Below are positions 34,427 through 44,378 of a stretch of 64,000 bases of DNA, one piece after another. The notes under the pieces were generated by a model, which saw nothing but the letters and a program-made list of their open reading frames with translations, was not told the origin of the DNA and ran no database searches. The stretch spans positions 248,001 to 312,000 of the forward strand of contig JAFVDF010000009.1 of the NCBI GenBank assembly GCA_017478625.1, given 5' to 3'. The translations under genes were made by a program, and so were the position numbers. This stretch comes from Alloprevotella sp. Its GTDB lineage: Bacteria; Bacteroidota; Bacteroidia; Bacteroidales; Bacteroidaceae. The stretch's first letter is position 1, and each line of letters begins with the position of its first letter.

Positions 34427-36256
34427 TTATTGAACCTTGAAGTTCTTTACTTCCCATGTAGTGCCTACAGTAGCCGTGCTCTTATAAACAAGTGCAATCT
34501 GTACGCTCTGATTTGCCCATGCAGACAAATCTACCGTAGCCTCAACGAAGGTCCAGTTAGAACCTGTCGGATAACCGCTGATCGTAGCCTGTCCCCAAGT
34601 TCCATTCTCACCCTTTACCATAACCGTATGGAGTTCGCTTATGTTACCACCACTAAGATAATTGATGGCGTGCTCAAAAGTGAGTTTAGGTGCGCTGGAG
34701 CCACGGAGGTTGATTTCAGGACTAACGAGCCAGCTTTCGGTTACATTATATACACCGCTTACATAAGCACTGGCTTTCATACCATATTGTGCACTCTGCC
34801 ATTTCCATACATAAGTAAGAGATGCGGGCATCGTCTTGTTGTCAATGGTAAAATCACCCTGGTTGCTTGCAAAGGTTTCAGAGAAAGGCAGAGCAGCACC
34901 CGTTCCACCACCCGTGGGAGGATTGGTTGTGCCACCACCACCGGTTACGCTTGCATCGTCAGATACTTCGAAATTCTTGATTTCCCAAGTACCGGCATTG
35001 CTATCCGTGCTCTTGTAAACGAAGGCCACCTGAATCTTCTGACCTGCAAAATCAGAGAGAGCAATGGCTGCATCAACCCAAGCGAAGGAAGCAGAATATT
35101 CCGAAATGGTAAGGTTATGAGCTGCACCGTCTTCAGTGATAACTTTCACCGTGCAATCGGTAGCCTCAGAACCATTGAAGTAGTTACCTGCATGCTGGAA
35201 TTTCAGTGCGGGATGTTCGGCTGTGCCAAGATCGATAACTGGAGATACGAGCCAAGATTCTACGTTGTAGCGTGTACCGCTTACATAACCCGTGGCCTTA
35301 GCACCGTAACGGCTGTCATAAGCCCATACGTAGTTGAGACTAGACGGTTTCGTCTTGTCGTCAATGGTAAAGTCACCCAGAGAAGCAGAGAAGCTTTCGC
35401 TATAAGGAAGCGTCTTCACACCACCAGTGGGTTCTTCACTAGGTTCGCCGGATTCTTCATCGAAGCCATATACATCGTCAATAGTACGGATGGTCAGCTG
35501 CCATGTACCGTTATAGCGACCAAGAATACCTACAACCGTACCCGTTCCGCTAGGAAGCGTCTGTGCGGCAAAGTCAGCATAGTTACTGGTACGAACAACG
35601 ATTGCATTGCCATAGGCATCAATAAGGTTGCGACTGGTAGTTGCTTCAGAATCGGAATAAGGAGCGTGGCCTCCATCTTCAAAGTGAACACCCGTCAGAC
35701 GTACAATGGTGTACTTGGTGCCGTCGGCATCGTTCGAAAGGTTGGCGATGTTGTCAAATTCATTAACCTCTACCTCTTCAGGCTTAGCAAAACCGTTCTT
35801 GTGGACTACTTGCTTGAAGATTTCATAAGGTGTACGATAGAGATAGCCATCGGGATGGCCGAGCTGCTGCTCCTGACCGTAAACGCTTACGCAAAGGCCT
35901 TTGAGTTCTACATATACTTCCTGACCTACAGGATAGTCTGTATAGTAGTTGCTCTGGTCAATACCCATGCTGATACCGCCGGTTTCGTCCTGCAGGATGA
36001 TAGATTTGAAAAGGTTACCGGAACGGTCGTCACCTATAACGGTAGCTTTGAGATAAACGTCATCGGTGATGGTGATTGCATTAGAAGATGTAGCAGCGGC
36101 ATACTGGCTACGAATCTCACTAATAGTGATGGTGGATGCGCCATCAGGCAGAACAAAACTGGGCTCATTGAGAGGGGGCAGTTCATAGTCCTTGTCGCAA
36201 GAAGCAACACCCAACAGAAGTGCCGAAAGGCATAGCAGTTTGCTGATAAGTTTCAT
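34427..36256 (-). CDS. DUF5689 surface lipoprotein with two choice-of-anchor J repeats
   Basis: A 609-residue lipoprotein: signal peptide and lipobox GVASC (Cys 20), then a DUF5689 domain (about 35-270) with an OB-like core, then two homologous jelly-roll modules. Those modules (about 285-440 and 455-609) share GDFTIDxKTxPxSLxYVW, ESWLVSPxI and ALVYKST...TWEVKNF. These modules are common in surface proteins and bind glycans, nucleic acid or partners. It lies directly downstream of the TonB receptor and may act as its substrate-binding partner, since no SusD homologue is present; that is inference. Confidence 0.82.
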   Translation of the reverse strand: MKLISKLLCLSALLLGVASCDKDYELPPLNEPSFVLPDGASTITISEIRSQYAAATSSNAITITDDVYLKATVIGDDRSGNLFKSIILQDETGGISMGIDQSNYYTDYPVGQEVYVELKGLCVSVYGQEQQLGHPDGYLYRTPYEIFKQVVHKNGFAKPEEVEVNEFDNIANLSNDADGTKYTIVRLTGVHFEDGGHAPYSDSEATTSRNLIDAYGNAIVVRTSNYADFAAQTLPSGTGTVVGILGRYNGTWQLTIRTIDDVYGFDEESGEPSEEPTGGVKTLPYSESFSASLGDFTIDDKTKPSSLNYVWAYDSRYGAKATGYVSGTRYNVESWLVSPVIDLGTAEHPALKFQHAGNYFNGSEATDCTVKVITEDGAAHNLTISEYSASFAWVDAAIALSDFAGQKIQVAFVYKSTDSNAGTWEIKNFEVSDDASVTGGGGTTNPPTGGGTGAALPFSETFASNQGDFTIDNKTMPASLTYVWKWQSAQYGMKASAYVSGVYNVTESWLVSPEINLRGSSAPKLTFEHAINYLSGGNISELHTVMVKGENGTWGQATISGYPTGSNWTFVEATVDLSAWANQSVQIALVYKSTATVGTTWEVKNFKVQ

Positions 36257-36320
36257 AAAGCTTATTATTTTATGTTTTTATTTTATTTCTTGTTGGTGGC
36301 GGCAAATGCCACGGAGAGAT

Positions 36321-38870
36321 TTAGAATTTGTAACTTACATTGAGGAAGCAGTTGAAGCCCTGCATGTAGAAGTATTTGTTACCAAAGAGGCCTGGCTTCT
36401 CAAGGTTGATACGACCTTGTTCGTAGCCTCCCGTCTTAATATCCTTCTTGTTGGTGATATTATTGAACGAGAGATTTACGTTGATGCTCTGCTTGCGACT
36501 CAGATAGAACATTTTACCTATGGAAACATCCAGTGTGTAGCCACCGTCAAACATTTCCTGATGGGTAAACTGCTTATAAGCCTCATAATACTCATTGTAA
36601 GGAGTTACAGCAGGTGTACCAGCCTCACTGTTGCCGGCATAGCGGGATGCGATGCGGCGAGCAGGACTTGCCTCTACGAAGTTACGACCAAAGGCATTTA
36701 CACTTGCGCCAAGGAACCAGTACTTGATAAAATAGCGAACGCCGAGGGTACCGGCAATCTGCGGAGTACCACCTACATAGACATTCTTCATATATACCTT
36801 TTCGCGAGATGCAACGGCAAAATCTTCCAAAGCCTGACCGTTGTCGGTAGAGAACTGACCTTCGGGATTGTTGTCGTAGTAATACTGTGCTACGGTACCG
36901 GCGAAGTTGATTGTCCAGTGGCTATCCACCTTGTAAGAAGCAGCCAACTCTACGCCACGATGTACTTTGCGTACACCCGTAAGCACTTGGTTCACCATCG
37001 TCACACCGTCGTAGTAGTAAGTAGTACGTTCTGTCAAGTCATAGAAGTTCGTGTTGAACACGCTTACACGACCCTGTACCTTAGGAGTAGAGAAGATGTA
37101 GTTGGCGTCAATGTGGAACAGACGGCTACTCTTCAGACCATCAGGAGTTTCATCGTTGTAACGCGGAGAGATATACGCATCGTTGGCTAACGGAGCAATC
37201 GTTCCGTAAGCACCATTGACCGTGAACATGTGACGACCATTCACTTTATAAGTCAGACCGCCTTTCAACATCGTATCTGTAAAGTGATGACGCTTACCTA
37301 CTCCAAACGAATTGTTGGGATGATGACCATTGCGCATCTTACCATCACGGAAGAAGTCTGTATAAGTCACCTGGAGTCCATAATAAGCCTCCCAATGACC
37401 ACGACGCCAGTTGTTGTTGAGCCAACCGCGAAGTGAATTCACATGGAGCTTGAACTGATAGTCGAAGATACCACCTTCATAAACGCGACGGTTCGGACGA
37501 TTGAGGTCTTTCTGACGAGCACCTTCATCACCGGGGAAGTCTGTGTCAGAATACTTGTCGATGTCGAGCAGATACTCGGCTCCGAGCAGATCGTCCACCT
37601 TCTTAAACTGATGGCTAACCGTATTGCGACCAAGCAGACCGAATGTAAGCGTATTATTCTTGTTCAGCTCAGCCTTAAGAGTGGCGTTCAAAGAGGTCTC
37701 ATACAAATCGCTGCGACGTTCTTCTACCATATAGATAGCCGCACCGTTTCCGTCTTTCACATTCTGATAGTTAGCACGAATCATGCTGTCCCAATCAATC
37801 TGAGTAAACGCGGTGTTGCCACTCATCCACAAATCGCGATAATATTCGGCGGTTGCGTCGTTACCATTAGCATAGAAGTAGGAAGGAAGATAGCGATAAT
37901 AGTCTGGACGGGGATCTGCACCGTCAAACCAGTTGAGCGCACTGTTGCCATACTTTCCAAAGTGGAAAGATGCACCGGCATTAAGTGTCAGACGATCGTT
38001 CAACTTGCCTTCGTAAGACAACACAGCCGTTGGGTCAATGGCCTTAACCACTTTTGCGTTGCGCTTTTTGCCATTCTGGTAACCCCAGTTAGCGTTATAG
38101 AGATTGTCTCCCGTCAAGTCATAGACCTCCTGAATGGAACCGCTGTTCTGCTGACCGCGAACAACAGGAGAACCGAAGGTTACAAAGTTCACTCTATGAA
38201 GGCCTCCGCGGAACTGTTTCTCAACCAGCAAAGCGTAAGACATGTTGCGATAGAACGTACCCTTTACATTACCCTCACTGCTGTAACGACCACCTAACAA
38301 GGCAGTAACAGCCCATCCGTGCTGGGTAAGACCCGTGGATAGCGTCAGCATACCACGAAGGTAATACGTGCGGTTAGTATAAGAAACGGTAGCCTGACCT
38401 CCACGAGCATAGTCGCCTGCGCGCATCAGGATATTGTCGGCACCTCCAATAGTACCGAAGGTAAACGCGCCAGGCTGGCTATAGTATGTCTGGTCACCAG
38501 AACGTGTAATATTATTCATTGCACCGATAGATGCAAAGTTGAATACTCCACGGAGTTGATCGTTGAACGGCATACCGTTAATATAAGTTTCTTCGAACGT
38601 GTTTTTATATCCACGAACGCGGAAACGCATCGGAGAGAGTTGATAGCTCGCATTGTTCAAGAATACATCGTGCGACACCAATACGCTTGTATTGATATCC
38701 TGTGATGCATCATTGGAGCCGTCTTCTCCATCAGCATCAAGTATCGATGCGTCAATAACGCCCACAAGTGAAAGGTCGTCCACTGTGGCCGAATCAGCGT
38801 TTTCTTTCGGTGTTTGAGCCATAGCAAACACAGGAAGCAAAGCGCAGATGAGAATGGTTCTTTTGATCAT
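36321..38870 (-). CDS. TonB-dependent outer-membrane receptor
   Basis: Outer-membrane active transporter of 849 residues. A signal peptide (MIKRTILICALLPVFAMAQ) precedes a plug domain (about 50-180) with FRVRGYKNTFEETYINGMPFND and SIGAMNNITRSGDQ, then a 22-strand barrel ending in the aromatic terminus FLNVSYKF. There is no N-terminal carboxypeptidase-like domain, so it is not a SusC type. It is placed between a fimbrillin-like gene and the DUF5689 gene in a locus with two nucleases, suggesting import of nucleic-acid breakdown products or a bound metal or phosphate. The substrate is unproven. Confidence 0.88.
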   Translation of the reverse strand: MIKRTILICALLPVFAMAQTPKENADSATVDDLSLVGVIDASILDADGEDGSNDASQDINTSVLVSHDVFLNNASYQLSPMRFRVRGYKNTFEETYINGMPFNDQLRGVFNFASIGAMNNITRSGDQTYYSQPGAFTFGTIGGADNILMRAGDYARGGQATVSYTNRTYYLRGMLTLSTGLTQHGWAVTALLGGRYSSEGNVKGTFYRNMSYALLVEKQFRGGLHRVNFVTFGSPVVRGQQNSGSIQEVYDLTGDNLYNANWGYQNGKKRNAKVVKAIDPTAVLSYEGKLNDRLTLNAGASFHFGKYGNSALNWFDGADPRPDYYRYLPSYFYANGNDATAEYYRDLWMSGNTAFTQIDWDSMIRANYQNVKDGNGAAIYMVEERRSDLYETSLNATLKAELNKNNTLTFGLLGRNTVSHQFKKVDDLLGAEYLLDIDKYSDTDFPGDEGARQKDLNRPNRRVYEGGIFDYQFKLHVNSLRGWLNNNWRRGHWEAYYGLQVTYTDFFRDGKMRNGHHPNNSFGVGKRHHFTDTMLKGGLTYKVNGRHMFTVNGAYGTIAPLANDAYISPRYNDETPDGLKSSRLFHIDANYIFSTPKVQGRVSVFNTNFYDLTERTTYYYDGVTMVNQVLTGVRKVHRGVELAASYKVDSHWTINFAGTVAQYYYDNNPEGQFSTDNGQALEDFAVASREKVYMKNVYVGGTPQIAGTLGVRYFIKYWFLGASVNAFGRNFVEASPARRIASRYAGNSEAGTPAVTPYNEYYEAYKQFTHQEMFDGGYTLDVSIGKMFYLSRKQSINVNLSFNNITNKKDIKTGGYEQGRINLEKPGLFGNKYFYMQGFNCFLNVSYKF

Positions 38871-38909
38871 ATTTGATTGTATTTTATTTTATATACAAAG
38901 GAGTGTTCT

Positions 38910-40352
38910 CTATTTGTAGCCCGTAAGGCGAATGCGAGCCAAGCGCAAGCCTTTCGTGTTTGCTGCATCAGTAGTGAAGTGGAGTTCACCTGCACCCGTG
39001 ATACTGCTGGCATCAATTTCTACCTCAGCGTCAGAGAATTGGTTGGTAGCAGTAAAGACGAAACTCTCAGGTACACCCTCTGCTCCATTTAGAGCCACGT
39101 GCATCGTCTGAATATCCTGACCGGTACCATTGCAAGCAACCTGATATTGTACTACAAACTTGGTATAACCTGTAATATCAAATCCACTGATGGAGAAGTC
39201 GTTTGCGCCAGCGGGGAACCAGATACTGTTGAAACCTATGCTGTTCGGACAACGTACGGTCAGGTTCTTACCACCACTTACATTGGTGAAGGTGAGATCG
39301 GGGTTGTCCCAACCTGTAAAGGCGTTGATGGCGGTGTTAGCTGAAACTTTTTCGCCCTTGTCTGCGCCCATTGTTTCATAGAAGAATTCTAACTCTTCGG
39401 GCTCATCCGGCTCTGGATCGGCAAATTCGTATTCTATCTCGGTAGATACCTCGCCACTCCAGCCTTCTTCAACCACCTTACCGAGCGTAGCGGTAAGATT
39501 GGTGCCATCGGTAGCTAAAAGAATAGGCAAAATAACACGGTTGCCATTTTTGAGGGTTACGTCTGCAAGATCAACCGAGGCTTCTTGTCCATTGAGGGAT
39601 AATTTAATCTGTCCATTAGTTAAAGCAACCGCCGTAACAGACGGAGTTTCCGTAACAGCGGAGGCTACAGATGGAGCAGCCGACGGAGCAACGGGAATGA
39701 CAATACCGCTATAGTTGATTCCAGAATCGTCCACTTGTAGTTCAAGGTCGGTGGCTGGGCCAGCGTTCTTAAACTGCCGGGTGCTCAGATCAAAGTTTGC
39801 CGTAGCCGGAGTACCAGCCAAGGTTACTGTAAGACCTGCCGTGGACGTAATACTTGCGTCGTTTATAATAGCCACTACGACATTAGCAAGTTGGTGGTTG
39901 AAACCGAGACGAATCTTTGAGTCAAGGCCGCTCTTGTCTTTTGCGTCTTTCGCATAGAGCAGGTCGATGGCTGCAGGGTCTGTCTGGTCGGTCACATCAA
40001 CAGCGTAAGTCCCATTATCAGCCGTTGCCTGATAAGGAAGATAGGCGACAAAATCCACTTTCTCACCATTGGAAGGGAAAGCGATTTCTTCAGCATCGCT
40101 CACGGCGGTGAAGTTTCCAAGTGCATCGCTCTGATAGTGGCGGTTAACGGACGTAGCAGCCGAGAGGTCGGCCCCTGCAGGAACCATAAAGATACCCAAC
40201 TGTTCGTTGCCACTCCAAGTGGTGCCTGCCCCGTAACCGGAAATGGACGGCTTGGTGCCGTAGCCATAATCGCTATGGTCGTCGAGGCTCGTGCAAGAGG
40301 TCGTTGCCATTGCGACAACACCTGCTGCAAGGAGAAGCTTTCTGATGTTCAT
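38910..40352 (-). CDS. Fimbrillin-family surface lipoprotein with C-terminal jelly-roll
   Basis: A 480-residue lipoprotein with signal and lipobox ATTSC (Cys 20). The N-terminal part matches the fimbrillin (FimA/Mfa-like) fold, with WSGNEQLGIFMVPAG, FPSNGEKVDFVAYLPYQ, DLLYAKDAKDKSG and LGFNHQLANVVV. After about residue 325 a different domain follows, ending RLARIRLTGYK, resembling beta-sandwich binding modules. It is more likely a surface adhesin or binding protein than a polymerising pilin, because the C-terminal domain is extra. It lies 69 bp downstream of the fimbrillin-nuclease gene. Confidence 0.8.
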   Translation of the reverse strand: MNIRKLLLAAGVVAMATTSCTSLDDHSDYGYGTKPSISGYGAGTTWSGNEQLGIFMVPAGADLSAATSVNRHYQSDALGNFTAVSDAEEIAFPSNGEKVDFVAYLPYQATADNGTYAVDVTDQTDPAAIDLLYAKDAKDKSGLDSKIRLGFNHQLANVVVAIINDASITSTAGLTVTLAGTPATANFDLSTRQFKNAGPATDLELQVDDSGINYSGIVIPVAPSAAPSVASAVTETPSVTAVALTNGQIKLSLNGQEASVDLADVTLKNGNRVILPILLATDGTNLTATLGKVVEEGWSGEVSTEIEYEFADPEPDEPEELEFFYETMGADKGEKVSANTAINAFTGWDNPDLTFTNVSGGKNLTVRCPNSIGFNSIWFPAGANDFSISGFDITGYTKFVVQYQVACNGTGQDIQTMHVALNGAEGVPESFVFTATNQFSDAEVEIDASSITGAGELHFTTDAANTKGLRLARIRLTGYK

Positions 40353-40421
40353 TGCGTGTAGGTTAAAGTTGTTAAAGTTATTATTATGAATTTATTGTAT
40401 TATGAAATTTCGGGATTGGAT

Positions 40422-42044
40422 TTAGTTCCAAAGCGAAAGATTATAGCTTGATTTATATTGCGCGTCTATCGTCGGGAAGAACGTAAAGCCGGTCAGATTT
40501 TCCAAATCTTTTACAGACAAGGCATAGTTTCGATACGAGTCGCCGCTACTGTAATTTTTGTGATCCAACTTAAAGGCGATTGTGTAAGCCTGCCCCGTAG
40601 AGCGATTAACGCGACACAGTGCCTTGAAATAGTATTTGGGCACACAAATCTGCTGTCCGCTACGATCGCGTGCGTATGATATAGAGGTGTTGGATGGCGA
40701 TGTCGGCATAGCCCCCGTCACTACATAAAGCGTATCTACATTGGAAGACCAGCCTCGAACGGCCATCTCCAGATTAGCCCAAATGCTCTGATTCAGTCCG
40801 TTACCCAACTGAGGTGTCATATTAGTATAATAAAATGTCTGAGCATTGGCCTCAGAACAAACCTGACGATCTGCGCTGGGAATCTGATGTCCTCTGTCAT
40901 ATCCGCTTATACCACCACTCAGGTTGGCCTGTTGTGTCTCAGACAAGGCTGGGTCGTAAGCCCACGCGTCTGTTCTGCCCGTACTTCCGTTGGTATAAAA
41001 ATTACACAAAGGATAGGCCACCCAATACGCCATCTTCAAGTCGGTGTCGTAAAGCATCTCATACGAACGATACACCTTACTGTTATATGTAAAGGAATGG
41101 GTAATGTATTTAATGTTGCTTTGGGCCAATTGAGAGGAAGACATAGCAGGCAGTTCCACATATCCACCAATGATAGTAGAACCCTGTCCAGGACCAGAAC
41201 TACCTCCACTGCTCAATGTTATAGAATATTCCAGTTCATTATCCTGCCGGAGCGTGGCGTTTGTAGATAGCGAGTGCTCAATAGGCTCGCGACCCTCAAT
41301 TTCCAAACGTAGTTTAATCACCGCACCCGATTGGGGCAAAAGAAGAGCCGTTGCCGTACGCACCGTAGTGCCGGCCGTAAGCGGAAGCTCTATGTCACCT
41401 GTAGTAGAAGAGGGTGTAATTGTACCATCCGACAGGTTAAATGTTCCAGATGTCGGCACATCCAGCAAGGTGACCTTAGCCGTAGAAAGGTCCACTCCTC
41501 CTGTTGAACGCAAAGGAAAAGTAACTTTTGACAAAGCATGTTTAAACGTCAGCGTCGGGGCACTGACCGACGCCCCGCGTCCACGTAGATTGTTGGAATA
41601 TAATAAATCGAACTGAGCCGCCTGGGCTTGGTTCGATATATCTATAGGAATGGTCGTACCCGACAGACTGGGCTGATAAGGGTAATAGGCCACGAAATCA
41701 ACGGCGCTTCCATCGGCTGGATAATACACTTCCGCATCGCTGCTGAAATGGCCCTGCGAACCAGTTGCAGTAAAACGGGCATTGCGCGCACCATTGTATG
41801 CATTGGCAATACCCTCCCCTGCCGGACTCATATAGACTCCTATCTGACTTCCAGGCTCCCACGCGTTTACCACACCATTCTGACTTAGCGTAGCATTGAA
41901 TGCCACGCGCGCAGTCTCTGTCGTAATTTCACTTTCAGAACTACATCCCGCAAATACGACAAGGAAAACAAACAACGCAACGGTGGAGTATATCCGCAAC
42001 ATTGAGAAACGGATAGAAGATTTAAGGTTACAAGAATATCTCAT
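40422..42044 (-). CDS. Fimbrillin-like lipoprotein fused to DNA/RNA non-specific endonuclease
   Basis: A 540-residue surface lipoprotein. After a lipobox (VVFAGC), residues of about 30-280 form a fimbrillin-like module (EPGSQIGVYMSPAGEG, DFVAYYPYQP, FDLLYSNNLRG, LTFKHALSKVTF). A serine/glycine linker leads to a beta-beta-alpha-Me nuclease domain (about 300-540) with the catalytic DRGHQIPSADR and the metal-binding Asn in LNQSIWANLE. Starts at 42044 or 42002 are both possible; 42002 gives the cleaner signal peptide. It heads the five-gene run and would expose a nuclease on the cell surface. A -7 box TACCTTTG lies at 42077-42084. Confidence 0.85.
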   Translation of the reverse strand: MRYSCNLKSSIRFSMLRIYSTVALFVFLVVFAGCSSESEITTETARVAFNATLSQNGVVNAWEPGSQIGVYMSPAGEGIANAYNGARNARFTATGSQGHFSSDAEVYYPADGSAVDFVAYYPYQPSLSGTTIPIDISNQAQAAQFDLLYSNNLRGRGASVSAPTLTFKHALSKVTFPLRSTGGVDLSTAKVTLLDVPTSGTFNLSDGTITPSSTTGDIELPLTAGTTVRTATALLLPQSGAVIKLRLEIEGREPIEHSLSTNATLRQDNELEYSITLSSGGSSGPGQGSTIIGGYVELPAMSSSQLAQSNIKYITHSFTYNSKVYRSYEMLYDTDLKMAYWVAYPLCNFYTNGSTGRTDAWAYDPALSETQQANLSGGISGYDRGHQIPSADRQVCSEANAQTFYYTNMTPQLGNGLNQSIWANLEMAVRGWSSNVDTLYVVTGAMPTSPSNTSISYARDRSGQQICVPKYYFKALCRVNRSTGQAYTIAFKLDHKNYSSGDSYRNYALSVKDLENLTGFTFFPTIDAQYKSSYNLSLWN

Positions 42045-42076
42045 TATATAATTTCGATAGTTCGTATAAAAGTGTT

Positions 42077-42084
42077 CAAAGGTA
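42077..42084 (-). promoter_or_regulatory. -7 box for the nuclease/TonB operon
   Basis: TACCTTTG on the minus strand is a perfect TAnnTTTG match about 33 bp upstream of the ATG at 42044. No clear -33 TTG was found at the expected distance. Confidence 0.5.
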
Positions 42085-42258
42085 ATTGTTAATTTCTGAA
42101 AAAACGTGATTTCGTAGAGATTTTTCACGATTTTTTCAAAGAAAAATATACTTCCTAAAATTGGCTTATCGGATTTGTCAGACAACGTCCAGGTTCCCAC
42201 AGAATATTACATAATAGAAAAACGCAAATAGCCTTTCTGTGTTTTCAGTTTCTTTATG

Positions 42259-42266
42259 TAATTTTG
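42259..42266 (+). promoter_or_regulatory. -7 box for hisS
   Basis: TAATTTTG fits TAnnTTTG. A leader of about 45 nt follows, containing a small hairpin AACCCT/AGGGTT just before the ATG at 42320. The 275-bp divergent gap to the nuclease operon holds nothing else recognisable. Confidence 0.55.
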
Positions 42267-42319
42267 CAACTGACCCCGAATAACCCTCTCGGAAATAGGG
42301 TTGTCAATTTATTACAAAG

Positions 42320-43684
42320 ATGTCTGCAAAACCAGCTATACCTAAAGGGACGCGCGACTTCTCGCCCGTCGAAATGCAACGGCGCAATTACATTTTTTCT
42401 ACGATTCGCCAAGTCTATGCCCTACATGGATTCCGCCAAATAGAGACTCCTGCCATGGAAAACCTCTCTACACTTATGGGAAAATACGGAGAAGAGGGCG
42501 ACAAACTTCTTTTTAAGATTCTGAACAGTGGTGATTTTAAGGCAAAAGTGCCTGCAGAAGATTGGCAGAATGCTCAGACCAATCGGTTGGCCGCTTCCAT
42601 TTGTGAAAAAGGCCTACGATACGACTTGACCGTGCCTTTTGCACGCTATGTAGTCCAACATCGTGAAGAATTGCAACTGCCTTTCAAGCGCTATCAGATT
42701 CAACCGGTCTGGCGCGCCGATAGACCACAAAAAGGGCGTTATCGCGAATTTTATCAGTGCGATGCAGATATTGTGGGCTCTGATTCTCTCCTTAACGAAG
42801 TGGAACTTACCGAAATCCTTGATGAGGTTTTCGACAGACTACATATTCGCGTAGGAATTCACCTCAATAATCGCAAGATTCTGGCAGGTATTGCCGAGGT
42901 GATAGGTGTACCCGATAAAATCGTAGATATAACTGTCTGTATCGACAAGTTCGACAAAATTGGCTTAAAGGGCGTGAACGAGGCACTTCTCCATGTCGGA
43001 TTGAGTCAGGAGTGCGTAGAACAGTTACAACCCATTATCAGCTTATCCGGCAGCAACGAGGAAAAACTACAGGTTATGCGCCAGTTCCTATCCCACAGCG
43101 AGACAGGAATCCGTGGCATAGAGGAAGTTGAAGAAGTATTAAGCCTTTTGCCCGACATGAAGAACGAAGTGGTCTTCGACCTTACGCTGGCGCGTGGTTT
43201 GAACTACTACACGGGCTGTATCTTTGAGGTAAAAGCTCGTGATGTAGAGATAGGCTCCATCAGTGGTGGCGGACGCTACGACAACCTTACCGGCATTTTT
43301 GGCCTACCCGGCCTTTCGGGAGTTGGTATAAGCTTCGGCGCCGACCGCATCTATGATGTATTACAAACCCTAGACCTTTTCCCAAAAGAGTCGGCCGAAG
43401 ATATCCGCGTACTCTTTCTCAACTTCGGCACAACCGAAGCACAAGCCTGTACAAAGTTGGCCCGCGAACTCAGGAAGCAGGGAGTGGCTTGCGAGATATA
43501 CCCTGATGCGGTTAAGATGAAGAAACAGATGAATTATGCCAATCAACGCAATGTCCCCTTTGTGGCATTAGTCGGCACAGAGGAGCTACAAGCCGAAACT
43601 GTTACCCTGAAAAATATGAAGACGGGCGAACAGTGCAATTTGCCGTTTGCCGATTTATACAACGCGCTAACCTCGGCCGTATAG
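42320..43684 (+). CDS. hisS: Histidyl-tRNA synthetase
   Basis: Class II aminoacyl-tRNA synthetase that charges tRNA-His. Motif 2 is in [20 protein letters not shown], the histidine-specific motifs are [14 protein letters not shown] and SGGGRYDNL, motif 3 is [15 protein letters not shown], and a C-terminal anticodon-binding domain runs from about residue 355. Length (454) is normal for Bacteroidetes. The sugar transferase gene begins 22 bp downstream, so both may share a transcript. Confidence 0.97.
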   Translation: MSAKPAIPKGTRDFSPVEMQRRNYIFSTIRQVYALHGFRQIETPAMENLSTLMGKYGEEGDKLLFKILNSGDFKAKVPAEDWQNAQTNRLAASICEKGLRYDLTVPFARYVVQHREELQLPFKRYQIQPVWRADRPQKGRYREFYQCDADIVGSDSLLNEVELTEILDEVFDRLHIRVGIHLNNRKILAGIAEVIGVPDKIVDITVCIDKFDKIGLKGVNEALLHVGLSQECVEQLQPIISLSGSNEEKLQVMRQFLSHSETGIRGIEEVEEVLSLLPDMKNEVVFDLTLARGLNYYTGCIFEVKARDVEIGSISGGGRYDNLTGIFGLPGLSGVGISFGADRIYDVLQTLDLFPKESAEDIRVLFLNFGTTEAQACTKLARELRKQGVACEIYPDAVKMKKQMNYANQRNVPFVALVGTEELQAETVTLKNMKTGEQCNLPFADLYNALTSAV

Positions 43685-43706
43685 CCCGCTCAATATCTCC
43701 AAAAGT

Positions 43707-44348
43707 ATGGAACAAATTCCTGCACAATACCGATACGCGCTGACTCCTACCGAACGCGGAATCAAACGCCTGTTCGATATTGTTGCATCCATATTGGGGC
43801 TGATCATCTTCGCCATTCCTATACTGATTTGCTACGTGCTCATAAAACGCGAAGACGGCGGACCTGCCATTTTCAAGCAAGAGCGAGTAGGGCGCAACGG
43901 CAAATTGTTCCATATCCTAAAATTCCGCTCTATGCGCATAGATTCAGAGAAAGAAGGCCCCCAGCTCTCTGAAGGCGACATAGACTTGCGCCTACTTAAA
44001 TGCGGACGCTATCTCCGCGCAACGCATTTAGATGAGATTCCACAGTTGCTGAATGTACTTTGGGGCGACATGTCGTTTGTAGGACCAAGGCCGGAGCGAC
44101 TTTATTATATCAACCTGATAAAAGAAAACGACGCACGCTACGACTACATCCTTCAAATGCGTCCCGGTCTTACTTCTTTTGCCACAATCTACAACGGATA
44201 TACACACACCATGGAGGAAATGCTCCGTCGTCTGCGCTACGATCTTTTCTACCTTACACACGCCTCATTCGGAACAGACCTCCTGATTATTTTCCGTACC
44301 GTGCAGCAATTTATAACCTCACTCTTTCAGCCCCAAACAGAAGAATAG
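43707..44348 (+). CDS. Polyprenyl-phosphate sugar-1-phosphate transferase (bacterial sugar transferase)
   Basis: Short WcaJ/PglC-type initiating transferase of 213 residues. One hydrophobic re-entrant helix (about 22-48, LFDIVASILGLIIFAIPILICYVL) is followed by the catalytic cytoplasmic domain, with FKQERVGRNGKLFHILKFRSM, RATHLDEIPQLLNVLWGDMSFVGPRPE and MRPGLTSFA. It places the first sugar phosphate on undecaprenyl phosphate to start a surface polysaccharide. No other glycan genes are adjacent, so it may serve one of the two glycan clusters at 16.5-30 kb. Confidence 0.9.
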   Translation: MEQIPAQYRYALTPTERGIKRLFDIVASILGLIIFAIPILICYVLIKREDGGPAIFKQERVGRNGKLFHILKFRSMRIDSEKEGPQLSEGDIDLRLLKCGRYLRATHLDEIPQLLNVLWGDMSFVGPRPERLYYINLIKENDARYDYILQMRPGLTSFATIYNGYTHTMEEMLRRLRYDLFYLTHASFGTDLLIIFRTVQQFITSLFQPQTEE

Positions 44349-44378
44349 GCTTACAGAGAGGCTCAATATACATACAAT

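Noticed and set aside
33725-36235. An 836-codon open frame on the plus strand
   Set aside because: It runs antisense to the DUF5689 gene and part of the nuclease gene. The protein has no domain, signal or family resemblance and is rich in Cys, Thr and Arg as expected from reading coding DNA backwards.
37443-38297. A 284-codon frame on the plus strand
   Set aside because: Antisense to the TonB receptor barrel; the composition mirrors the sense gene.
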